This document shows positions 1 through 6,468 of a DNA stretch of 7,645 nt, in pieces. The translations under genes were made by a program, and so were the position numbers. Source of the stretch: DASQJJ01 sp964598355 (GTDB lineage: Bacteria > Patescibacteriota > Microgenomatia > Levybacterales > UBA12049); the NCBI GenBank assembly GCA_964598355.1, contig CAZRBN010000060.1, positions 1-7,645 on the forward strand, read 5' to 3'. Each line of letters starts with the position of its first letter. The first letter of the stretch is position 1. The notes under the pieces were generated by a model. It ran no database searches, was not told the origin of the DNA, and worked only from the letters and a program-made list of their open reading frames with translations.

Positions 1-471
1 CAGGAGATGCTTTTTACTTGTAAAATTACGTACTGTCTCTTGAAGAAAAACTTCCAAGTCCATTTTGACAATTGAAAGAGGAGTACGAAGTTCATGAGAT
101 GCATCTGCTAAAAAATGCTTTTGGGTTTCAACAATTTTTTTGAGAGGTTTGAGTGAAAGACCAGCAAGGGAGTAGCTAATGCCAACTGTTACAAAGAACA
201 TCAATATATCTTCAGGTTGAATAGTAAATAATGTTTCCGTTGTTAATCTTGTTGCTCGGTGAATAAATTTTTTGCGATAAGGATCTGGTACTTCTTTTGA
301 AATAACCAATGCTTCTCTGGTGAACTCTCTATTGAGAAGGGTAATATAAAATATAATTCCACCTATAATGACAATTGTGTAAAGAAACGTTAATTTTAGT
401 CGTGCCAAAATGAAGGGATTATTTCTGAATCCTGTAGCCCACTCCACGAATTGTTTCCAGTAGCTTCTCAT
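1..471 (-). CDS. Sensor histidine kinase, C-terminally cut by the window edge
   Basis: This is the N-terminal 157 residues of a membrane sensor kinase that should phosphorylate the response regulator encoded just upstream. The ATG at 471-469 is preceded by a strong Shine-Dalgarno (AAAGGAGG, 9 nt spacer), which fixes the start. Two membrane segments are visible, at about residues 24-46 and 88-108, enclosing an outer loop of only about 40 residues (NREFTREAL to TIQPED). A short linker (LSLKPLKKIVETQ) leads directly to the H-box FLADASHELRTPLS, with the phospho-accepting His at residue 126 (bases 94-96). There is no complete HAMP domain; the linker looks like that of HAMP-less EnvZ/BaeS-type kinases. 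The ATPase domain lies outside the window. The gene overlaps the regulator by 53 nt in another frame, typical of a translationally coupled pair. The signal sensed cannot be told from the loop. Confidence 0.93.
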   Translation of the reverse strand, partial: MRSYWKQFVEWATGFRNNPFILARLKLTFLYTIVIIGGIIFYITLLNREFTREALVISKEVPDPYRKKFIHRATRLTTETLFTIQPEDILMFFVTVGISYSLAGLSLKPLKKIVETQKHFLADASHELRTPLSIVKMDLEVFLQETVRNFTSKKHLL

Positions 472-1141
472 TACTATCTACCTCCTTTAATTTTTTTCTA
501 ATGTTTTTTATATGAACATCTACAACATTGGAAAATGTATCAAAATTGATGTCCCAAACTTTTTCTAATAGGTTTTCCCTTTCAATCACTTGGTTTGGAT
601 GCTTCATAAGATATTCTAATACATTAAATTCTTTTAAAGTAAGAGTAATTTCTTTCCCTTTGTAAAAAACTTTTCTTTTGGCAGTATTTAAAACTAAATC
701 ACCTACATGTATTTCTTGATGCGTGTAGGAAGATGTATCACTAGATCTTCGAAGTAATGCTCTTATTCTTGCAAGCATAACTTCAAATGAAAATGGCTTT
801 GTTAGATAGTCATCAACTCCAGCATCTAACCCAGAAATTATATCCTCTGAGGAGTCTTTTGCAGTAAGCATTAATATGGGAACAGTAATATTTTGGCTTC
901 TGATACCTTTGCACATTTCAATGCCACTTTTCCCTGGGAGCATATGGTCAAGAATAATTAGATCTAGTAATTCATGCTGAAAGGAAATATAATCTTCTGC
1001 TTCTTCGCTATTGAGAAAATAATCTACTGTATATCCTTCTTGTTCAAGTCCTTTTTTAAGATGTTGTGCTAGCTTTTCTTCATCCTCAACCACTAAAATT
1101 TTCACATACATATTATTTTGTATTAATGATGAAGAATTCAT
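419..1141 (-). CDS. OmpR/PhoB-family response regulator
   Basis: DNA-binding output protein of the two-component pair formed with the overlapping downstream kinase. The receiver domain spans about residues 13-130: acidic pocket E19/D20 in ILVVEDEE, phospho-acceptor D65 in LIILDHMLPG, switch T93 in MLTAKD, and conserved K115 in YLTKPF. A winged-helix domain follows (about 145-240), with the usual ITLTLKEFNVLEYLM, the recognition-helix region VVDVHIKNIRKKL and the C-terminal IRGVGYRI. At 240 residues the length is normal for the family. The start is uncertain: Met1 (1141) and Met11 (1111) both lack a Shine-Dalgarno, and family alignment favours Met11, because the first beta strand begins immediately after it. 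Stop is TAA. It follows the GH5-GH114 gene by 78 nt, with a weak promoter candidate in that gap. Its target genes are unknown; the adjacent glycosidase and its own operon are reasonable guesses. Confidence 0.95.
   Translation of the reverse strand: MNSSSLIQNNMYVKILVVEDEEKLAQHLKKGLEQEGYTVDYFLNSEEAEDYISFQHELLDLIILDHMLPGKSGIEMCKGIRSQNITVPILMLTAKDSSEDIISGLDAGVDDYLTKPFSFEVMLARIRALLRRSSDTSSYTHQEIHVGDLVLNTAKRKVFYKGKEITLTLKEFNVLEYLMKHPNQVIERENLLEKVWDINFDTFSNVVDVHIKNIRKKLKEVDSNEKLLETIRGVGYRIQK
481..488 (-). promoter_or_regulatory. Strong ribosome binding site of the sensor kinase, inside the response regulator gene
   Basis: The minus strand reads AAAGGAGG, 9 nt before the kinase ATG at 471. It is the best Shine-Dalgarno in the window and lies inside the last codons of the response regulator. 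It decides the kinase start and suggests the kinase can be initiated independently of, or coupled to, regulator translation. Confidence 0.85.
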
Positions 1142-1164
1142 GAAGATTTTGTTCGATTTGACCT

Positions 1165-1193
1165 AATATAGCAGAAAATTAGACAAGTTGCCA
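1165..1193 (-). promoter_or_regulatory. Possible promoter of the response regulator-kinase pair
   Basis: In the 78-nt gap after the glycosidase gene the minus strand carries TATATT (1170-1165, 5 of 6 to the -10 consensus), preceded at 17 nt by TGGCAA (1193-1188), a poor -35 match. Transcription would begin about 1158, giving a short leader of roughly 17-50 nt depending on which Met is used. The call rests mostly on the -10 box. Confidence 0.3.
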
Positions 1194-1219
1194 CGAAATC
1201 GAGCTATTCCTACTACTTG

Positions 1220-3274
1220 CTAATTGCAACTTTTAATGCTGGAATCAAGTCCTCTATTTTTTAGTATTGCATTAAACTTCATTTGCTTAGCTTCCAAACA
1301 GAATTTGTCAGTTGTCATTCCAGTGTCTGTATATTCAGCAGCAAAAACAGGTTTGCCAGATACGATAAAGGGTAGCATGTCCTTGCACCATCCTTGATGA
1401 AAACAATCCTCAGTAATAGCAAAATCAAAGAATGGCAATAAATCTTTTACCTGTTCGTTATCATTTTTGAGACCAACAAGTAATCCTCTTTTGTGAGCTT
1501 CTTGCGCTATCCATGTATTAAATACAATTTGATCATTATAGGTAAGAGGAAATCCTGTATCTTCTTGGTAACCATGAATATTATCAGGCTCTACACCGTC
1601 AAATCCTTTTTGTTTACATGTATCTAATCTCTTTCCCAAAATAGGCCCGATGACGTTTATTTGCCTAATATCTAGCCATTTCTCACCTGGCCAATTAGTA
1701 TAATCTTTTCCAATAACAGTCAGAGGAAATTGACTTGCATCACCCCTCCAATTTTCCCACGAACCAAGACTAACATAACAAATAACTTTTCTGCTTTTCG
1801 TATGGAGAGAATTGACAACTCTTGCATCATTCTTTTCGTAATCAATATCGTATATTGCAGCATTAATCGACTGGTCTATTGGTTCTGATAGTTGCCATTG
1901 CCAGGTAGCCCCAATAAGAGCCTTCCAAGAAGCATCACCTGGAGTGTCCGTTACATTTGTTTCGCTTTGTATCCCCAGTGATTCTAAGACTTCTTTATCA
2001 TAGATAATTTTCCCGTTTGTCTTTTTTGCTCCCAAACCAAAACAGTCATCATACGCCCATAAAGTCCACCCAATATGGTTTTGTTGGAAAATATCTTTCA
2101 CGTCTTTAATCCATTGTAACTTTGATTGTCTGGGAGTTTGTTTGCAATATACACCAAATTCACCCACCCATACTGGGACATTATTTGATTTTGACCAATC
2201 AACTGCCTGCTGTATAAAATGAGTAATCGATTCTTTATTCCATTTCTTATCACAATATTCTTGCACGACATCTCTTGCACCATCTGTTTTTACATTACTG
2301 AGAACATCTTTGCAGTTATTGACAGTATATGGATATGCTAAATTGGCAATTGATGGATAATCATTCCCGGCCCAATCAGCTCCTTGGTGAGTAAATGCGC
2401 TTGGTTCGTAATAATGAAAGGAATAAATAATATTTCTATCCTCAGATGGTTTTATATTTTGCAATCCCTCTATTCCTCCCCAATTTGCTCCTGTTGCTAT
2501 AATCGTATTATCAGGAGCTTGCTCACGAATTTTTGTAATAAGCTTTTCTTGCAGCTGTAACCACGTATCTTCCTTTCCATCAAAAATTGGCTCATTCAGT
2601 AATTCAAAATATACGTTGCTTTTATCAAACTGTGTAAGATGTTTTGCGAAATTTGGCCAGAAAGCAATAAATGTATCTGCACTTGCAGAATTTTCAAATG
2701 TTTTCTGCTCGTCATGGATATCAACAACGACTGCTAGGTGATGTTGTAGCATTTTTGAGATTGCTTTATCAACAAAAGGAAGTATATGTGCATTTATTTT
2801 TGTTGGAGATGAAGCATCAAGAATATACTTCGGAGCAATGGACAAACGGACATGAGTAAAACCGGATTGTTGAATTAAGTTGAGATCATCATCTGTTATA
2901 TAGTTGTTGTAATAATCATCTGTTTCATCAAGGGGAAACCGAAACCAAAGCGAAATATCAATACCCTTTTGTAAACGATTTACTCTTGCAGTAAGTTCTT
3001 TATGTGTCTCACTCGTTATAGATTGAGAACGATGTACTGACATAGTATGAGTATTCCTGAATTTTGATATATAAATAGCAATTATGGAAATTGTTAATAT
3101 AGCTATTATTCCTACAACTATGAGGAGAAAAAATCTCATCTTTTTATTATTGGAATTTATATTATCTTCGTGAGGATTATTGTTATCAATTTGAGAATCA
3201 GGAAATTCATTTTCTTTCTGATTATCCATACTTTTAGTTTGAGAGGGAAAAGAAATAAAGTCAATATCAGACAT
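1220..3274 (-). CDS. Membrane-anchored bifunctional glycoside hydrolase, GH5-type plus GH114-type domains
   Basis: Predicted extracellular glycan-degrading enzyme. Residue numbers count from the TTG at 3277, one codon before the ATG at 3274, which I prefer; a weak GAAG lies 5 nt upstream. An Asn-rich cytoplasmic tail (1-48) precedes one membrane helix (about 49-70), which should place the rest outside. Domain 1 (about 103-435) is a GH5/cellulase-like barrel: VRLS (R144), DIHD (H188), VYFELLNEP with acid/base E229, SFHYYEP (H288, Y290) and WVGEFGVY with nucleophile E373. After a short linker (about 436-450), domain 2 (about 451-685) matches GH114 (endo-alpha-1,4-polygalactosaminidase type): TWQWQLS, AIYDIDY, VICYVSLGSWENW, GFDGVEPDNIHGY (D560, E563, D565) and FAITEDCF (E623). 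Both active sites look intact. Substrates are predicted only from family: a beta-linked polysaccharide for GH5 and alpha-1,4-galactosamine-containing polymer for GH114. Stop is TAG. It lies 40 nt after the Nudix gene and upstream of a two-component pair. Confidence 0.93.
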   Translation of the reverse strand: MSDIDFISFPSQTKSMDNQKENEFPDSQIDNNNPHEDNINSNNKKMRFFLLIVVGIIAILTISIIAIYISKFRNTHTMSVHRSQSITSETHKELTARVNRLQKGIDISLWFRFPLDETDDYYNNYITDDDLNLIQQSGFTHVRLSIAPKYILDASSPTKINAHILPFVDKAISKMLQHHLAVVVDIHDEQKTFENSASADTFIAFWPNFAKHLTQFDKSNVYFELLNEPIFDGKEDTWLQLQEKLITKIREQAPDNTIIATGANWGGIEGLQNIKPSEDRNIIYSFHYYEPSAFTHQGADWAGNDYPSIANLAYPYTVNNCKDVLSNVKTDGARDVVQEYCDKKWNKESITHFIQQAVDWSKSNNVPVWVGEFGVYCKQTPRQSKLQWIKDVKDIFQQNHIGWTLWAYDDCFGLGAKKTNGKIIYDKEVLESLGIQSETNVTDTPGDASWKALIGATWQWQLSEPIDQSINAAIYDIDYEKNDARVVNSLHTKSRKVICYVSLGSWENWRGDASQFPLTVIGKDYTNWPGEKWLDIRQINVIGPILGKRLDTCKQKGFDGVEPDNIHGYQEDTGFPLTYNDQIVFNTWIAQEAHKRGLLVGLKNDNEQVKDLLPFFDFAITEDCFHQGWCKDMLPFIVSGKPVFAAEYTDTGMTTDKFCLEAKQMKFNAILKNRGLDSSIKSCN

Positions 3275-3314
3275 CAAATCTTCGAAGTTTACATCTGACT
3301 TTACTGTAATAGCC

Positions 3315-3758
3315 TCAAAAAAGTAGTCCTTTTGGATATTTATCTTTTAACAAAGATATATCGTATTTTGTAACAATAGATAAAGGAAGTCTTTCTGCCT
3401 CTTCTAGGGTAAACCAACCAATTTGGGCACATTTATTCGGTTCAAGGATTTTTGGGGTTCCTTTTTTAATTTTACAAATATAGGTAGGTGATACCCAATG
3501 CTGATGTTCATTTGGAATAATATGATCACAGATACCCAGCAGTTCTACAATCTCAATTTCTACTCCAACCTCTTCTTTGATTTCTCTCTTTATGGCTTCT
3601 TGGAATGTTTCTCCAAACTCAACGCTTCCTCCTGAAATTTCCCACTTGCCTCGTTCATTTTTGGCTTCTTTTCCTCGCAAAGTAATAAACAATTTCCCTT
3701 CTGTATTGAAAATTGCAGCTCCTACTCCAACACCTATATAATCAATCCCGCGTTTCAT
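3315..3758 (-). CDS. Nudix hydrolase (MutT/NUDT15-like)
   Basis: Small cytoplasmic pyrophosphohydrolase of 147 residues. The Nudix box GX5EX7REUXEEXGU is perfect at residues 44-66 (GSVEFGE, then REIKEEVGV), with metal-binding Glu at 59, 62 and 63. The preceding GKWEISGG and the later HWVSPTYICK and EPNKCAQIGWFTLEE resemble MutT/NUDT15-like nucleoside triphosphate diphosphatases, which hydrolyse (d)NTPs or oxidised nucleotides to monophosphate and pyrophosphate. The true substrate cannot be read from the sequence. ATG at 3758 has AAAGGG with a 9-nt spacer; stop is TGA. It begins 21 nt after the stop of the DUF4118 sensor kinase, so the two are probably cotranscribed. A functional tie to sensing is not evident, and it may simply be a housekeeping passenger. 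Confidence 0.95.
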   Translation of the reverse strand: MKRGIDYIGVGVGAAIFNTEGKLFITLRGKEAKNERGKWEISGGSVEFGETFQEAIKREIKEEVGVEIEIVELLGICDHIIPNEHQHWVSPTYICKIKKGTPKILEPNKCAQIGWFTLEEAERLPLSIVTKYDISLLKDKYPKGLLF

Positions 3759-3767
3759 AGCGTCAAT

Positions 3768-3773
3768 CCCTTT
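3768..3773 (-). promoter_or_regulatory. Ribosome binding site of the Nudix gene
   Basis: AAAGGG on the minus strand, 9 nt before the ATG at 3758, in the 21-nt gap after the kinase stop. It supports that start and translation from a shared transcript. Confidence 0.65.
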
Positions 3774-3779
3774 TGGTAT

Positions 3780-5247
3780 TTATTCCATTGGTAAGGAAAA
3801 GGAAAATATATTTCCTTTCCCTGCGTTCGAACTGATCCACAACTTACCTTTATGTTGTTTTATTATTTCTCTGGAAATATATAGTCCTAATCCCAAGCCC
3901 TTTACTGGAGTTTTTGTTAACTGGTAGAACTTATCAAAAATAAGAAGATATTTATCCTTGGGTATTTCCTTATCTGTTTCATTCAGAATAGATACGATAG
4001 CCATGTGTTTAACAACCTTAGTAGATATTTCAATTTTTCCTTCTTTTGGTGTAAATTTAATTGCATTATCAAGAAGGTTCATAAGTACTTGTTCAATTTT
4101 AAGTTGATCTGCAGAAACCATAATAGTATGAGCTTCGTGAAGAACTGGCACACACTTTTCTCCTGCAATCAATTGCATTTTATTAGCAACTCGCTTAATA
4201 AGCGATGATAACTCAACATCCTGACGCTGAAGGGATAATTTGTTACTTTTTAATCTTGCAAGATCTAATATATTTTCTACTAATAAAGTTAAACGATCCA
4301 CTTCACCATTTAGATCCAGGAGGTCACGAGTTTTGCTGGTAAAACCTTGTTTTTTGGAATAATCTCTAACAAAATTTTCAATGATAACTTTCATAATGGC
4401 AATAGGAGTTCGCAGTTCGTGTGTAATAATTGAAAGAAGCTCACTTTTTAATTCATCTGTTTTCTTTCTTGCTGTAGTATCATGGATAATAATAGAAAAT
4501 TTTTGATCATTGGGAGAGATACTGGGTAACGCTGTAATAATTGTTTCTGCCCAAAATAATGATTCGCNNNNNNNNNNCTTCTTGGTTATATTGTCCTTTT
4601 GTCAAGGCTATGCGTAAATCTTTATGAAAGACCTCCCTCTTTTTTGTCTTTCTTACATCTAAAATAGAAAATGGTTTGGATAAAATTTCGTTTGGTTGAT
4701 AACCTGTCATTGCAGTTGCTCCCTCACTCCACGTCAGAATATTTCCTTTTGCATCAACCATAAATATAGCATGGTCTTTTACATTTTCAATTAATGATCG
4801 AAAACGTTTCTCATTCTGAGAGATTATTAACAAAGATGCTCGTGTTTTTTGATGCGCTCTGTGCAGTGATTCAAAAAGCCAACTAATCAGGATTCCTTCA
4901 ATGAAGAAAAAGGTGAAACGAACTTGATCTACGAATGTATCATTAAAGAAAAGTTTTTGAGGAGTAATATAAAACCAATCAACGATTATGTAATTTACAA
5001 CTACTGCTACCAATCCTGGTCCAAAACCTCCATACCAAGCACTGATCATAATAGTTCCCAATGAGATTAAAAATCCGCCTTCGGGGTAATGAATTGTTCG
5101 ATGCAGAAAGAATTTTACTATAAAGCCTAAAATACAAATGAGGATTGCAAAAATATAGTTGAAAGCTTTTCTGTTCTTTCCACTGTTTTTCGTTACTGAC
5201 TGGTAAAGTTCACTTTGACTCTTTGGGGTAAAGTGATCAATTAACAT
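3780..5247 (-). CDS. DUF4118-PAS sensor histidine kinase, interrupted by a scaffold gap
   Basis: Membrane sensor kinase in two readable parts. The first 223 residues (5247-4579) hold a KdpD-like DUF4118 membrane domain (about 30-128, four hydrophobic segments, with WYGGFGPGL) and most of a PAS domain (about 145-223). After 10 N bases the frame resumes at 4565 for 261 residues: the PAS end (ESLFWAETIITALP, then HDTTARKK), the H-box LLSIITHELRTPIA with phospho-accepting His at 4421-4419, the N-box VLMNLLDNAIKF, the F-box IFDKFYQL, and the G2 box KGLGLGLYIS. The two parts lie in different frames because the N run is not a multiple of 3, so a calling program may split the gene at the internal ATG (4394) and lose the H-box. 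The G1 box is abnormal: NETDKE stands where DxGxG is expected. There is no regulator gene next to it; a Nudix gene follows by 21 nt. A promoter precedes it, but no clear Shine-Dalgarno. Confidence 0.88.
4568..4577. other. Assembly gap of 10 N bases inside the sensor kinase gene
   Basis: Ten consecutive N bases, probably a placeholder for an unsized scaffold join. Flanking reading frames agree only if the real gap length is a multiple of 3. Comparison with the usual PAS spacing between its core and the FWAE motif suggests only several residues are missing. Confidence 0.97.
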
Positions 5248-5300
5248 CTTTATATTAAATATCTTAACTTTTAATGCTGAAAGAAGATAAACACCAAGGT

Positions 5301-5329
5301 ATTATATCAAAGCTTTTTAGACATTTGAA
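5301..5329 (-). promoter_or_regulatory. Sigma70-type promoter for the DUF4118 kinase-Nudix unit
   Basis: In the 126-nt gap after the serine hydrolase gene the minus strand carries a perfect TATAAT (5306-5301), preceded at exactly 17 nt by TTCAAA (5329-5324, 4 of 6 to TTGACA). The start of transcription would be near 5294, leaving a leader of about 47 nt before the ATG at 5247. The rest of this gap shows no convincing terminator hairpin, so readthrough from the upstream pair remains possible. Confidence 0.6.
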
Positions 5330-5373
5330 TAGGGATCACAGACGATTTCAGAATGTATGAATTGGAAAGTGTT

Positions 5374-6459
5374 TTAGCGTATATGCTTTCGCATAGACTC
5401 AAAAATCTCTCTCACTTTATTTAATGCTTCTAAAATTATCGCAGGGAAACTGCTTGTATGCGCTCCTAATACCACATCCCTTGTTTTGTAATAAGAAATT
5501 TTTGCAAGTTTGGCAACGATAGTCGGGTCATTGCTGTCCGTAAATATTACAAGGACAAATGGATCACCAACTTTATAGACAATCCCCCCATCATGGTAAT
5601 ATGGTGGCCACTGTCCTGTTTTATGGGCTATCACCACACCCTCTGGTAGCATTGCAGGGATCATAGTTTTCAATTTTTGATTTTTAAAAATCGCTAATAT
5701 CTCATCAAAATTTTCTATTACTTTTCCCGCTTCAAGCAGATTGAATAAATGACCAACGTCTTCGGCGGTCGTTTTGTTTGGTTGGCGACCTGGCACTTGT
5801 GTATCAATTGCGTACTGATCATCGGAAAGACTCAATTTTTCTCCCACGACCGTGTTAGTTAAACCTAATGATCGTAGAGTTGTTGTAATATTCCTCCGAT
5901 CTAAAACATCCAACAGAGTGTTATATGCGGTATTATCACTCTGGGTAACCATTGCTTCAATGAGCTCTCTAATGGTTGCTTTCACTCCAGCACGAAGTGG
6001 TTGATAGTCTGATAGTTCTAATTCCGTAGGTACCACGTTGTCTTCTTTAATGGTCACTCGACTGTCAAAATTAATGATTCGTAGGTTTCTTTGTCGAAAT
6101 GCCTCAACAACGACAAACGCTTTTACCATGCTTGCTGGGATCCAGGATCGATCGGCATTAATGTTTACATTGTATCCACCATTGATATTGCTGTAATAAA
6201 GGCTTACATGATCTGTTAATCCAAGAGCTTGAATTTCCTCTTCTAAATCTTTTTGTAAATTTAACTGTTCGATTTCATTTCCGGAAATATTTATTGTGCT
6301 ATTCGTGCTTTTATTATTCGATAATGAGAATAGTTGTGTGAGTATATCTGTTGAGGGTTTTTCACTAGAAGTGGTAGGCTGCCTACTTGCTCCTACCACT
6401 AATATCAGAAGGACTCCAAAAATGGCAAGCAGAATAAAAAATATAATATTTCGAACCAT
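5374..6459 (-). CDS. Membrane-anchored serine hydrolase of the class A beta-lactamase / penicillin-binding fold
   Basis: Envelope protein of 361 residues: one N-terminal membrane helix (about 5-23, uncleaved anchor likely), a Ser/Thr/Asn-rich stalk (about 27-62), then the catalytic domain (about 70-335). All three family motifs are present: SxxK as SMVK (nucleophile S110, K113), SDN at 174-176, and KTG at 280-282 in AHKTGQW. The segment corresponding to the omega loop (about 205-232, ending PGRQPNKTTAED) has no ExxLN signature, so the glutamate that deacylates true class A beta-lactamases is not recognisable. I therefore favour a peptidoglycan-directed peptidase or related acyl-serine hydrolase over an antibiotic-resistance enzyme, without proof. 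ATG at 6459 follows GGAG at 12 nt; stop is TAA. It is 9 nt after the LRR gene, so they form an operon. Confidence 0.88.
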   Translation of the reverse strand: MVRNIIFFILLAIFGVLLILVVGASRQPTTSSEKPSTDILTQLFSLSNNKSTNSTINISGNEIEQLNLQKDLEEEIQALGLTDHVSLYYSNINGGYNVNINADRSWIPASMVKAFVVVEAFRQRNLRIINFDSRVTIKEDNVVPTELELSDYQPLRAGVKATIRELIEAMVTQSDNTAYNTLLDVLDRRNITTTLRSLGLTNTVVGEKLSLSDDQYAIDTQVPGRQPNKTTAEDVGHLFNLLEAGKVIENFDEILAIFKNQKLKTMIPAMLPEGVVIAHKTGQWPPYYHDGGIVYKVGDPFVLVIFTDSNDPTIVAKLAKISYYKTRDVVLGAHTSSFPAIILEALNKVREIFESMRKHIR

Positions 6460-6468
6460 AAATCTATT

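Noticed and set aside
1228..1241. 14-base sequence AACTTTTAATGCTG also found at 5266-5279
   Set aside because: One copy is coding (end of the glycosidase) and one intergenic; a single shared AT-rich 14-mer in this length is compatible with chance.
2098..2283. Minus-strand open frame of 61 codons in another frame of the glycosidase gene
   Set aside because: Out of frame within conserved GH5 sequence and without family features.
2671..2859. Plus-strand open frame of 62 codons inside the glycosidase gene
   Set aside because: Fully antisense to a well-supported GH5 domain, with no recognisable motif; a shadow frame.
3322..3340. Possible terminator hairpin at the end of the Nudix gene (AAAAG-GACTA-CTTTT followed by T)
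   Set aside because: Only a 5-bp AT-rich stem within coding sequence; too weak to call.
4005..4208. Plus-strand open frame opposite the kinase ATPase domain
   Set aside because: Phe/Asn-rich product typical of the complement of AT-rich coding sequence.
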